Positions 43,447 through 51,681 of a stretch of DNA of 64,000 nucleotides are shown here, piece by piece. The stretch lies in NCBI RefSeq assembly GCF_900116565.1, contig NZ_FPCJ01000001.1, positions 1,528,540-1,592,539 of the forward strand, in the 5' to 3' direction. The DNA comes from Thermoflavifilum thermophilum. Its GTDB lineage: Bacteria; Bacteroidota; Bacteroidia; Chitinophagales; Chitinophagaceae. A program made the position numbers and the translations under genes. The notes below the pieces were generated by a model. That model had not been told where the DNA came from. It made no database searches and worked only from the letters and a program-made list of their open reading frames with translations. Within the stretch, counting starts at the first letter, position 1. The number at the start of each line of letters is the position of its first letter.

Positions 43447-44082
43447 ATGACGAATTTCATTCCCATTTTTCCGCTGGAACTTGTGGTATATCCCGGTGAG
43501 CAGCTGAACCTGCATGTTCGTGAAAAACGCTATCAGCAAATGATCCGGGAATGTGCTGAACAGGGAAAAGATTTCGGGATTCCACCGGTAATCAAAGGTA
43601 GGTTGCATGAATATGGCACACTTATGCGGCTGTTACATATCGAAAAAATCCATTCAGATGGCAGTCTGGATATTCGCACTCGTGGATTGAAGGTGTTCCG
43701 GATTCTGGAAGTGATTCGCGACATTCCGCAAAAACCCTATGCTGGGGCCATTGTGCATTATCCGGATAACCATACCGAGGGAGATCACCGGCTCATGCAA
43801 TCATTGGTGCAGGCGTTGCATTGGCTTCACCAGAAATTGCATCTGGAAAAATCATTCGATAAACCGATTGACCATCTTTCCACTTATGACCTGGCTCATC
43901 ATGCATGTTTAGGATTGGAAGGTGAATATCAGATGCTGGAACTCCTGCATGAGCGGCAGCGGCAGGAATATTTGCGCAGGCATCTGAAAAACATCAGGCC
44001 CCTGATTGATGAGATTGAAAAACTCAGAGAAAAAATAAAAATGAATGGTCATTTCAGGGAACTGCAAATTCCTGATTTTTGA
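43447..44082 (+). CDS. LON substrate-binding-domain protein
   Basis: A 211-residue protein made mostly of the LON N-terminal domain (PF02190 type): IFPLELVVYPGEQLNLHV, RYQQMIREC, GTLMRLLHIEKIHSDGSLDIRTRG (positions 43612-43685), then a helical C-terminal half rich in charged residues. It lacks the AAA+ and protease domains of Lon, so it is a stand-alone family member whose role is unclear. It is 3 bp from lptC and probably in the same operon. Confidence 0.85.
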   Translation: MTNFIPIFPLELVVYPGEQLNLHVREKRYQQMIRECAEQGKDFGIPPVIKGRLHEYGTLMRLLHIEKIHSDGSLDIRTRGLKVFRILEVIRDIPQKPYAGAIVHYPDNHTEGDHRLMQSLVQALHWLHQKLHLEKSFDKPIDHLSTYDLAHHACLGLEGEYQMLELLHERQRQEYLRRHLKNIRPLIDEIEKLREKIKMNGHFRELQIPDF

Positions 44083-44085
44083 CCC

Positions 44086-44676
44086 ATGAAAAGATCAATC
44101 ATACCTGTGATGCGTCGTGCAAAATGCATCGGGCTGTGTGGTGTGGGATTTTTGTTTTTGCTTCACACCGGGTGTGTGAATAAACTGGAAGATATTCATG
44201 CACTGCATGCTCCGTTCACCAACGTGGAATCTGCCGATAGTGTGCGTATTCTTTACAGCCAGGGTGGCAAAGTGCGTGCGGAAATTCTGGCGCCCTATTT
44301 AAAACATTTTCAGACCGATACCCCCCGAGTCATTATGTATGGCGGTGTGGTGGCTCATTTTTTTGATGATAGCCTGCGGGTTCAGTCAACTTTAACAGCA
44401 GGCGAAGGTGTATTGTACGAAGAAAACAACCGCATTACCGTGGAAAATCATGTAGTGGTCATGAATGTGCAGGGGGAACGGCTCGAGTGTGATAGCCTGT
44501 ACTGGGATCCCCGACGCCAGCTTTTTGTAGCTCCAGGCCAGGTGAAAATTACCACGGCTTCTCAGTTGATTTACGGAAAAGGGTTGGAAGCTTCGGCTGA
44601 TTTTACAACATATAAAGTGCTGGAAGTAGAAAACAGCCAGATAATGGTGAACAAAAGTGAATTGCCTGGCCCGTAA
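44086..44676 (+). CDS. lptC: LPS export periplasmic lipoprotein LptC
   Basis: A 196-residue protein with a hydrophobic signal ending in HTGC, a probable lipobox. It continues with the LptC/OstA-like beta fold: VRILYSQGGKVRAEILAP, MYGGVVAHFFDDS, AGEGVLYEENNRITVENHVVV and LECDSLYWD. It would join LptB2FG to the LptA bridge in lipopolysaccharide transport. It follows the LON-domain gene directly and is closed by a hairpin. Confidence 0.88.
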   Translation: MKRSIIPVMRRAKCIGLCGVGFLFLLHTGCVNKLEDIHALHAPFTNVESADSVRILYSQGGKVRAEILAPYLKHFQTDTPRVIMYGGVVAHFFDDSLRVQSTLTAGEGVLYEENNRITVENHVVVMNVQGERLECDSLYWDPRRQLFVAPGQVKITTASQLIYGKGLEASADFTTYKVLEVENSQIMVNKSELPGP

Positions 44677-44681
44677 AAGCT

Positions 44682-44705
44682 AAGGCTCCGTATAAACGGA
44701 GCCTT
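44682..44705 (+). terminator. Hairpin after lptC
   Basis: A perfect 9-bp stem AAGGCTCCG (44682-44690) with CGGAGCCTT (44697-44705) and a 6-nt loop, 6 bp after the stop. The T-tract is weak. Confidence 0.6.
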
Positions 44706-44861
44706 CAACGCTTTAACCTATTTTAACCTAAAATCCTTTTGGTAAAAATACCAACATCCATGCCATAAAACCTATTAAAATTTGTCCACATGATGTGAAT
44801 TCTGATACTTGACAAACGATGGGGGGATCATTAAATTTTTTTCTTGTGTAAATCTTACACC

Positions 44862-45842
44862 ATGGAATACAGAAGATTAGGAAAATCGGGCCTGCAGCTG
44901 AGCGTAGTTTCCTATGGCAGCTGGACCACCTTTCATCATCAGGTAGATGAACATCTGGCAGATGCCCTCATGGGTTATGCTTATGATCAAGGGATAAATT
45001 TTTTTGATAATGCCGAAAGTTATGCGGGTGGCGAATCAGAAAAGCTGATGGGCAAAGTGCTTAAACAAAAGCGATGGGAGCGCTCTTCCTATGTGATTTC
45101 CAGCAAAGTGTTTTTTGGATGGCATGGCAAGGAAAACAAACCCAACCAGCACGGGCTTAGCCGCAAGCATATCATAGAAGCCTGTCATGAAGCCCTGCAG
45201 CGCCTGCAGGTCGATTATCTGGATTTATACTTTTGCCATCGCCCCGATCCTCAGGTTCCCATTTCAGAAGTGGTTTGGGCCATGAACCATTTGCTTCAGC
45301 AAGGCAAGATTCTTTATTGGGGAACCTCGGAATGGAGTGCGGCTCAGATTATGGAGGCCCACATGATTGCAGAACGCTATGGGCTTATAGGCCCCGCTAT
45401 GGAACAGCCACAGTATAATCTCTTTTATCGGGAAAAAGTAGAAAAAGAATTTTTGCCCCTATACGAAAGCATTGGCTTGGGAACCACCACCTGGAGCCCG
45501 CTGGCCTCCAGCCTGCTCACCGGAAAATACAACGCAGGTATTCCCCGCGATAGCCGGTTGGGACTTCCCGGATATGAATGGTTAAAAGAAAAATTGCTGA
45601 CACCCCAAAACCTTGAAAAGGTAAAGGCCTTGCAAAAATTGGCTGATGCCTGTGGCGTGAGCCTGGCTGTGCTGGCCATTGCATGGTGTATACGCAATCC
45701 GCATGTAAGTACTGTAATACTTGGAGCCAGCAGGCTTTCGCAGCTGGAGGAAAACATACGGGCAGTTCAGTTTTATCATCAACTGCGGGATGAAATTTTG
45801 CAACAAATAGAGGCTATTGTGGACAATAGGCCTAATGAATAG
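44862..45842 (+). CDS. Aldo/keto reductase (potassium-channel beta-subunit-like)
   Basis: A 326-residue NADPH-dependent TIM-barrel oxidoreductase. It opens MEYRRLGKSGLQLSVVSYGSW, has the catalytic Asp/Tyr in FFDNAESYAGGESE, the Lys in VISSKVFF, the His in YFCHRPD, and the C-terminal cofactor motif STVILGASRLSQLEENI. The nearest known relatives are the YghZ/Kv-beta type. The substrate is unknown. The ATG at 44862 fits the family start. It converges on the EamA gene. Confidence 0.9.
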   Translation: MEYRRLGKSGLQLSVVSYGSWTTFHHQVDEHLADALMGYAYDQGINFFDNAESYAGGESEKLMGKVLKQKRWERSSYVISSKVFFGWHGKENKPNQHGLSRKHIIEACHEALQRLQVDYLDLYFCHRPDPQVPISEVVWAMNHLLQQGKILYWGTSEWSAAQIMEAHMIAERYGLIGPAMEQPQYNLFYREKVEKEFLPLYESIGLGTTTWSPLASSLLTGKYNAGIPRDSRLGLPGYEWLKEKLLTPQNLEKVKALQKLADACGVSLAVLAIAWCIRNPHVSTVILGASRLSQLEENIRAVQFYHQLRDEILQQIEAIVDNRPNE

Positions 45843-45846
45843 GCCT
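45828..45846. repeat. Small inverted repeat spanning the stop codon
   Basis: AGGCCTA (45828-45834) and TAGGCCT (45840-45846) with a 5-nt loop form a perfect hairpin over the aldo/keto reductase stop codon and next to the convergent EamA stop. No T-tract follows, so a terminator role is uncertain. Confidence 0.4.
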
Positions 45847-45847
45847 G

Positions 45848-46828
45848 TTACAATTCCGGATGTGTCCGAACTCCGGGGATTTCGGCCTTTGGAGGAGGTG
45901 AGGCAGATTTTGAAGAAGCAGGTTTAAAACTTTTCTGAACCAGATATACCCCGCAAAGCGTAACCCCTGCGCCCAAGATTGTGCGCAAGGTCAATGGTTC
46001 TTTCAGCCACCAGACACCTATGGCTACAGCCACAAGTGGATTGATGTAGGCATAGATGGAAACCTGTGCCGGCGGTAGGGTGGAAATGGCGTACACATAA
46101 GCCACATAACCAATCATGGAGCCAAATACAATGAGATATCCGATAGCCCACCATGCTTCCGATGGGATGCGCGATAAGGGAATGGATTGCCCTGTAAACA
46201 CGCAGATTGGCATCAGGGTCATACCTCCCAGCAGCATCTGCCAGCCGGTTGCATACAGCAGGGGAAGGGAAAGCGGATGCCGGGCAGCATAAATGGTACC
46301 ACCTGCCCAGCTTATAACCGAACAAAGGATAAGACCTGCTCCCAGCAAAAATCCATGTGTGGGAGTATGAAAAATTTCCGGTGAAAAGATAATTACAATG
46401 CCACAGAGACCCAACACCATCCCCAGATATAATCCGGCCGTGAATCTGGAGCCAGGCATGAACCAGATGCTAAACCATACAATGGCGAGCGGGCAGGTGG
46501 CAGCCATAATAGCAGCCAGCCCGCTGGGAAGATATTGTTCAGCCCAGCTTAAAAGTCCGTTGCTAATTCCTAACAGCAAAAATCCCATGATCAGCAGCTT
46601 GCCCATTTCCGAAGGTCGGGGCAAGGCCTGTCCTTTCAAGAGGTAAAACAAAATCAACAAGGTCCCGGCGAGCGTTTGCCGCACCGAGGCCAGCATCAAT
46701 CCGGGCATGTGTGCCACACCCACCCGGATAGCCGGATAGGTAGTGCCCCAGAAAAAACTCACCAGCGCAACAGCTAAGTAAGAAGGTGTCAGATAGCGGC
46801 GTGAGCGCCGGGAAGCTGGAAAGTTCAT
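45848..46828 (-). CDS. EamA/DMT-family transporter
   Basis: A 326-residue inner-membrane carrier with ten predicted helices in two EamA repeats (AVALVSFFWGTTYPAIRVG first; LICSVISWAGGTIYAARH second). The C-terminal tail is rich in Lys, Ser and Pro. The substrate cannot be predicted. The frame opens at 46924, but the ATG at 46828 is used: the longer form overlaps the AhpD-like gene and a -7 box sits at 46852-46859. Confidence 0.88.
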   Translation of the reverse strand: MNFPASRRSRRYLTPSYLAVALVSFFWGTTYPAIRVGVAHMPGLMLASVRQTLAGTLLILFYLLKGQALPRPSEMGKLLIMGFLLLGISNGLLSWAEQYLPSGLAAIMAATCPLAIVWFSIWFMPGSRFTAGLYLGMVLGLCGIVIIFSPEIFHTPTHGFLLGAGLILCSVISWAGGTIYAARHPLSLPLLYATGWQMLLGGMTLMPICVFTGQSIPLSRIPSEAWWAIGYLIVFGSMIGYVAYVYAISTLPPAQVSIYAYINPLVAVAIGVWWLKEPLTLRTILGAGVTLCGVYLVQKSFKPASSKSASPPPKAEIPGVRTHPEL

Positions 46829-46851
46829 GAAGTGAAACAATTCGGCTGTTG

Positions 46852-46859
46852 CAAAGGTA
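46852..46859 (-). promoter_or_regulatory. -7 box for the EamA transporter
   Basis: The minus strand reads TACCTTTG, matching TAnnTTTG, 23 bp above the ATG at 46828. It supports the shorter start. Confidence 0.45.
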
Positions 46860-46878
46860 GCCTTTGTATGGGTTTCAT

Positions 46879-47322
46879 TTAATCTTTTGGGGGTATGCGG
46901 GTCGCGATAGCCAGCCGGTTCCACGCATTGATGGTGGTAATGCCTATGATGAGTGCGGCCAGTTCCTTTTCATCAAAATGCTGTCGCGCAGCTTCAAACA
47001 CTTCATCGGGAACGCGGGTTTCGGCCACCCGGGTAATGGCTTCGGTAAGCGCCAGCGCTGCTCTTTCCTTTTCCGTATAGTAAGGAGCTTCCTGCCAGGC
47101 ATTCAAAGCATAAATGCGTTGTTCGGTTTCCCCGAGGGCGCGTGCTTCGCGGGTATGCATATTCAGACAAAACACACACCCATTGATTTGGGAAGCTCGG
47201 ATTTTGATCAGTTCATACAACCTGCGATCGAGCCCGCTTTGGCGGATATAAGCTTCCAGCCCCCTCATAGCTTCATAAGCTTCGGGTGCCAGGGAAGGAA
47301 GATCCATTCGCTGTGAAAACAT
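46879..47322 (-). CDS. AhpD-like carboxymuconolactone decarboxylase family protein
   Basis: A 147-residue helical protein with the redox motif CVFCLNMH (CxxCxxxH) of the alkylhydroperoxidase AhpD family, within IKIRASQINGCVFCLNMH. It probably acts as a thiol peroxidase or reductase; the true substrate is unknown. It stands alone between the transporter and the alpha-galactosidase on the same strand, and is a conceivable OxyR target. Confidence 0.87.
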   Translation of the reverse strand: MFSQRMDLPSLAPEAYEAMRGLEAYIRQSGLDRRLYELIKIRASQINGCVFCLNMHTREARALGETEQRIYALNAWQEAPYYTEKERAALALTEAITRVAETRVPDEVFEAARQHFDEKELAALIIGITTINAWNRLAIATRIPPKD

Positions 47323-47412
47323 AACCTTATTTTGGTCAACAAATTACGCCCCTGACCGAGAAAAAGGCCGCAGCCCATTATTTTGAAACAGCATTCTGAA
47401 ATTATTCTGACA

Positions 47413-48606
47413 TTATGATTTTACTGGCCACACGCGGAATACCAGCACACCGTGGGATGGTACAAAGCCACGGATCAGGGATTCGGTATGCGATTCCTTG
47501 TGGGACCATAGGTCTCTAAGCCGATATTGCGGTGCATCAGGAAGGCCCACCTGGTGAGCGTCTGTAGTCATAAATGCCGTATGTTCGCCCCGGTTCAGGA
47601 AAAGCACCACCCGACTGCCGTCGGCCATTTCCTTTACCCAGATTTCCTCATCACCATCATCCTGCAGTTTATATCCTTCTTTTCCGAGTGGATCCTGATC
47701 TACAGCAATCATATCCCGGTTGGTGAGAATTTCTTTGGTTTCCGGGCTCATGTGGCGCAGGTCGTTGCCTGCAATCAGCGGGGCAGCGAGGATACACCAG
47801 AGGCTGAAATGCGCCCGGTATTCGGTGGTAGTCATGCCGCCATTGCCCACTTCCAGCATATCGGGGTCGTTCCAGTGGCCGGGGCCGGCATAACTGGCCA
47901 GGCCCACCTGCTGATCGAGAATACTCATCACACTTTCCCAGCTGTCGCGAATATCACCGGTTGTTCGCCATAGATTACCCAATCGGGGAGCCCATTCCCA
48001 GGGGTTTTCCAGGCCCCATTCGCAGATACTGAAAACAATAGGACGGCCACAATGAGCCAGTGCCTGCTGCATGGCCTGGTAGCGCTCAATAAGCGGGCGG
48101 CCCTGATTGTAGCAATTGTCATATTTCAGATAATCCACGCCCCAGCTGGCAAACGTTTTTGCATCAATTTCTTCATGATCCAGGCTGGCCGGATAGCCCG
48201 CGCAGGTTTTGGTGCCGGCAGAAGAATAAATGCCCAGTTTCAATCCTTTGCTGTGCACGTAGTCGGCCAGCCATTTGATGCCATGCGGAAAACGCTTTGG
48301 ATCGGCTTGCAGCCGGCCCTGCGCATCCCGTACGGTATCCATCCAGCAATCGTCAATATTGATGTATTCATATCCGGCATCTTTCATGCCACTCGATACC
48401 ATGGCATCGGCCATTTCTTTGATGATATTTTCATCAATGTTGCAGCCAAAATGGTTCCAGCTATTCCAGCCCATAGGAGGTGTGGGAGCCAGCCCGTTGG
48501 GGGTTACGGAAGAGGCCTGGGAGCTCTGGGCACTTGCCGAAAAATACAGAGCTGAAAAGCATATCCCACTCAGGCAAAGCAGGCGGGAAACAGAAAATTT
48601 AAACAT
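47413..48606 (-). CDS. Secreted alpha-galactosidase (GH27)
   Basis: A 397-residue exported enzyme with a signal peptide ending SASAQ. The GH27 barrel starts PTPPMGWNSWNHFGC and continues YINIDDCWMD, GLKLGIYSSAGTKTC and VDYLKYDNC. The nucleophile is Asp163 and the acid/base is Asp218 (TTGDIRDSW), by alignment with human alpha-galactosidase A Asp170 and Asp231. A beta-sandwich C-terminal domain follows. It releases terminal alpha-galactose from plant-type oligosaccharides. No SusC/SusD genes are adjacent. Confidence 0.94.
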   Translation of the reverse strand: MFKFSVSRLLCLSGICFSALYFSASAQSSQASSVTPNGLAPTPPMGWNSWNHFGCNIDENIIKEMADAMVSSGMKDAGYEYINIDDCWMDTVRDAQGRLQADPKRFPHGIKWLADYVHSKGLKLGIYSSAGTKTCAGYPASLDHEEIDAKTFASWGVDYLKYDNCYNQGRPLIERYQAMQQALAHCGRPIVFSICEWGLENPWEWAPRLGNLWRTTGDIRDSWESVMSILDQQVGLASYAGPGHWNDPDMLEVGNGGMTTTEYRAHFSLWCILAAPLIAGNDLRHMSPETKEILTNRDMIAVDQDPLGKEGYKLQDDGDEEIWVKEMADGSRVVLFLNRGEHTAFMTTDAHQVGLPDAPQYRLRDLWSHKESHTESLIRGFVPSHGVLVFRVWPVKS

Positions 48607-48752
48607 GGTAGCAGGTTTTTAGATGAATAAACACAAATTTTTGAACAATCCCGGACAATTTTGAACTTTTGTACGGATATAAAGACAAATTTCCAGGCTT
48701 TTTCAATGAGTGATCTGTTTGTTTTCTTTTTTATCCCAAAAGATTTTTTCAC

Positions 48753-49706
48753 ATGCGTATAGCCCTATTGGATGGATATACCCTGAATCCGGGTGATTTA
48801 AGCCGGGAACCTCTGTTGAAGCTGGGTGAGGTACATATTTACGATCGTACCACGCCCGATCAGTTATGGGATCGCGTGGCACATGCGGATGCTATCCTTA
48901 CCAATAAAGTGGTGATACCGAGCGATGTTATCCAGCAGGCTCCTTCCCTGCAATATATTGGCGTGATGGCTACAGGGTACAATGTGGTAGATGTTGCTGC
49001 AGCCAGAAAAAAAGGTATTGTGGTTACCCATGTGCCCGATTATAGTACGTTTTCCGTAGCTCAGCATACGTTTGCCCTGTTGCTGGAGCTCACCCAGCAT
49101 GTAGGGCTGCACAACCAAAGTGTGCATGCGGGTGATTGGACGGCCTGTGCCGACTTTAGCTATCAATTGACCCCATTAATTGAATTACATAGACTCACGC
49201 TGGGTATTGTGGGTCTGGGCCGGATCGGTCGAGCTGTGGCAAGGATTGGGCTGGCTATGGGCATGCGTGTGCTGGCCGTGCATACCCATCCGGAGCGCGA
49301 TCTGATGGATGGGGTGGAATTTGTAGATGTGCAAACCTGTTTTCGGCAGGCCGACGTGGTTACCCTGCATTGTCCACTCACAGCCAGCAACGCCGGTTTT
49401 GTGAATAAGGCTTTATTATCGCTGATGAAGCCGGGCGCCTTTCTTATTAACACCGCCCGCGGGGGACTGATTGAGGAAAACGATTTGGCCGAAGCCTTGA
49501 ATAGTGGCTTAATCGCCGGTGCCGGGCTCGATGTACTTTCAGTAGAACCTCCTCCGGCCGACCATCCTCTGTTGCATGCCCGCAATTGCATTATCACTCC
49601 CCACCAGGCCTGGGCTACCCGTGCCGCACGCCAACGATTAATGAACCAGGTTGTAGAAAACTTGAAAGCGTTTCAGGCCGGCAAACCCATCCATGTCGTA
49701 AACTGA
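48753..49706 (+). CDS. D-2-hydroxyacid dehydrogenase (glycerate/hydroxypyruvate reductase-like)
   Basis: A 317-residue NAD(P)-dependent enzyme. It has the substrate motif GVMATGYNVVDV, the Rossmann GLGRIGRA at about 152-159, VVTLHCPLT, the catalytic Arg in INTARGGLIEE, Glu in LDVLSVEPP and His in ITPHQAW. The pattern is closest to glycerate dehydrogenases. It stands alone. Confidence 0.91.
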   Translation: MRIALLDGYTLNPGDLSREPLLKLGEVHIYDRTTPDQLWDRVAHADAILTNKVVIPSDVIQQAPSLQYIGVMATGYNVVDVAAARKKGIVVTHVPDYSTFSVAQHTFALLLELTQHVGLHNQSVHAGDWTACADFSYQLTPLIELHRLTLGIVGLGRIGRAVARIGLAMGMRVLAVHTHPERDLMDGVEFVDVQTCFRQADVVTLHCPLTASNAGFVNKALLSLMKPGAFLINTARGGLIEENDLAEALNSGLIAGAGLDVLSVEPPPADHPLLHARNCIITPHQAWATRAARQRLMNQVVENLKAFQAGKPIHVVN

Positions 49707-49913
49707 ATAAAGTTTCAATATCCCTTGCATAAATGCTTTGTTTGCCTTATTTTTCATGAGTCATTGTCTGGTGTAAGTGTTTTCTTTTCTCTTTCCAGCT
49801 TCTACACACATCGGTTGACCTATCCTCCTGAAAAATGCCGGGCGAATTGGATGGGGGCGAGCTGATATTTCCTGCAATGTGTAATGGAATGCGATTATAA
49901 AACCCTTTGAAAA
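49707..49913. other. Intergenic region with no recognised element
   Basis: A 207-bp gap before the T9SS cargo gene. I see no gene, no exact TAnnTTTG box and no terminator hairpin. Confidence 0.4.
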
Positions 49914-51149
49914 ATGAAACCCTGGATTACCCTATTGTGCATCGGGGCAGACCTATGTCCTGTTTTTTTCGGATGGAGCCAGACTCCGGTATCGCTTGTA
50001 AATCAACCCAATTTACGATTTGAAGAGCATTTCGACAGCGTGCGCAACTGGGCAGATGGCTTTACAGATGGAGCCGGAGCCGAACACTGGTCGCCAGTAG
50101 GCATACGGCCAGGTGGCACCATTCCCGATGGAATCACCACTACGATCACTACCGACACTTTCGCTAAAGCATATCTTACTCCCGGAGTGCATAAAAGCCC
50201 TTCCACAACCTCTGAGACCTATCTGGAATTGCTTACTTCCGGCAGTGAAGATTATTCCAGCGCGCTGGCTGTGGACTTTTGGGTGGACTTTCAACATATC
50301 ATTCCGGGAAAATTTGCTTTCGATGTTTCTTCCATTCATAACGGCAACCCGGGCTCTGACAGGCGAGCCAGGTTGCAGGTGTATTACAGCATTGATTTGC
50401 AGGCCTTTCATTTGATTCCGGATTTGCAATTTGAAGCCATTAACTATCAGGATACTACCATTCATCTGCAGACGGATCTGCCCGACAGTTTAGCCAATCA
50501 TGTTGTCATGTTTCGATTCTACAGTTTCAATAGTTCAGGTGGCAGCAAAGGATCACGGCCAAGAATTGCTATTGACAACCTGGCCGTAGAAGCTCATGAG
50601 CAAGATATGCCGCTGCGGCTGGTTTTATTTGAGGCAGAAATGATTAAATTGGCCGTGGTTTTGCGTTGGATCACAGATAGCGAGCAGCACATCGCGCGCT
50701 TTGTGGTAGAACGAAGCCCCGATGCGATGCATTTTGAGCCTGTTGGACAGGTACCGGCTGCAGGAAATAGTGATGTGCAGCAAACCTATCATTTTACTGA
50801 TTTTCCTGAGAGCGCTGGGAGCTGGTTTTACCGCCTTAGCATAGTTGAGTTAGACGGGCACGTTGTTTACAGTCCGGTAGTAAAAGTGGTTTGGCGTACG
50901 CCCTATCTAAAGCGGATTTACCCCAATCCTGCGCACGACAGGTTGTATGTGGAATGGAGCATGCCCTTGCAAAACAGGGTAGAATGCCGGCTGCTTGGCC
51001 TCGATGGAAAAACAAGGTGGAGCGGGCATCTTCGGGCAGGTCAAACTCAGCTCAATGTCCCGCTTCAGGGTTTGCCCGCGGGTTTGTATTATTTGTGGAT
51101 TCAGGAATGGCAAGCACCAGCTTATGCCTTCCCAGTAGTGCATCTGTAA
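49914..51149 (+). CDS. Secreted protein with type IX secretion C-terminal sorting domain
   Basis: A 411-residue protein with an N-terminal signal peptide (ending near FFGWSQ), an approximately 200-residue beta-rich N-terminal domain of unknown type, a middle region with LRWITDSEQHIARFVVERS typical of T9SS cargo, and the type A sorting domain at the end: KRIYPNPAHDRLYVEW followed by LPAGLYYLWIQ. It is therefore exported through the outer membrane by T9SS and probably anchored to the surface. The role is not known. Confidence 0.85.
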   Translation: MKPWITLLCIGADLCPVFFGWSQTPVSLVNQPNLRFEEHFDSVRNWADGFTDGAGAEHWSPVGIRPGGTIPDGITTTITTDTFAKAYLTPGVHKSPSTTSETYLELLTSGSEDYSSALAVDFWVDFQHIIPGKFAFDVSSIHNGNPGSDRRARLQVYYSIDLQAFHLIPDLQFEAINYQDTTIHLQTDLPDSLANHVVMFRFYSFNSSGGSKGSRPRIAIDNLAVEAHEQDMPLRLVLFEAEMIKLAVVLRWITDSEQHIARFVVERSPDAMHFEPVGQVPAAGNSDVQQTYHFTDFPESAGSWFYRLSIVELDGHVVYSPVVKVVWRTPYLKRIYPNPAHDRLYVEWSMPLQNRVECRLLGLDGKTRWSGHLRAGQTQLNVPLQGLPAGLYYLWIQEWQAPAYAFPVVHL

Positions 51150-51158
51150 ACAATAAAT

Positions 51159-51587
51159 TCACCGAAGCCGGTTGAGCGAGCGCACCAGCTTTTCGTCCCT
51201 GCGAATACCCCTTGCAGCCAGCAAGAAAAACAACATCATCAATACAGGCAAAGCAATACCTATCCAGTAATATGCCCGCTGAACCAGGGCGGGTTGTGTC
51301 TGAAAATCGTGTACGATGGAATATTCCAGGAATAAGGCAACAGCTCCTACCAGAAATCCCAGCCAGCTAAGGCGTAGCTGCAGGCGGCGTTTTTTAAAAA
51401 GAAAAATGGCAATAATTGCAAGGAGAATGGCTAGGATCATGAGCAATGTAAGTGGAAAGCTGTCGTTGGCCACATACACTTTCACGGGTTGATTGAGCAG
51501 TTCTACTTTGCCGAACGGAATCTTCCAGCTTAGTACAGCACAAAGGCCTGATAGCAGCAGGTAAACGGTTTGAATGCGTTGAATCAT
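51159..51587 (-). CDS. DUF4293 membrane protein
   Basis: A 142-residue protein with four predicted helices, starting MIQRIQTVYLLLSGL and ending in a charged tail (RGIRRDEKLVRSLNRLR). It matches DUF4293, a family essentially limited to Bacteroidota and of unknown function. The ATG at 51587 is chosen over the frame opening at 51662, which would approach the malic enzyme start. Confidence 0.85.
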   Translation of the reverse strand: MIQRIQTVYLLLSGLCAVLSWKIPFGKVELLNQPVKVYVANDSFPLTLLMILAILLAIIAIFLFKKRRLQLRLSWLGFLVGAVALFLEYSIVHDFQTQPALVQRAYYWIGIALPVLMMLFFLLAARGIRRDEKLVRSLNRLR

Positions 51588-51681
51588 GCCATTTTGTTTG
51601 GTGTAAAGATAAGCAATCCCCATTTGCATAGGGGCTTCTGCACGAGGTTTGTTAACTTGCATTTGCTAAGCCTGTTGAATT

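Noticed and set aside
45828-45846. AGGCCTA hairpin as a strong bidirectional terminator
   Set aside because: No T-tract follows on either strand; kept only as a small inverted repeat.
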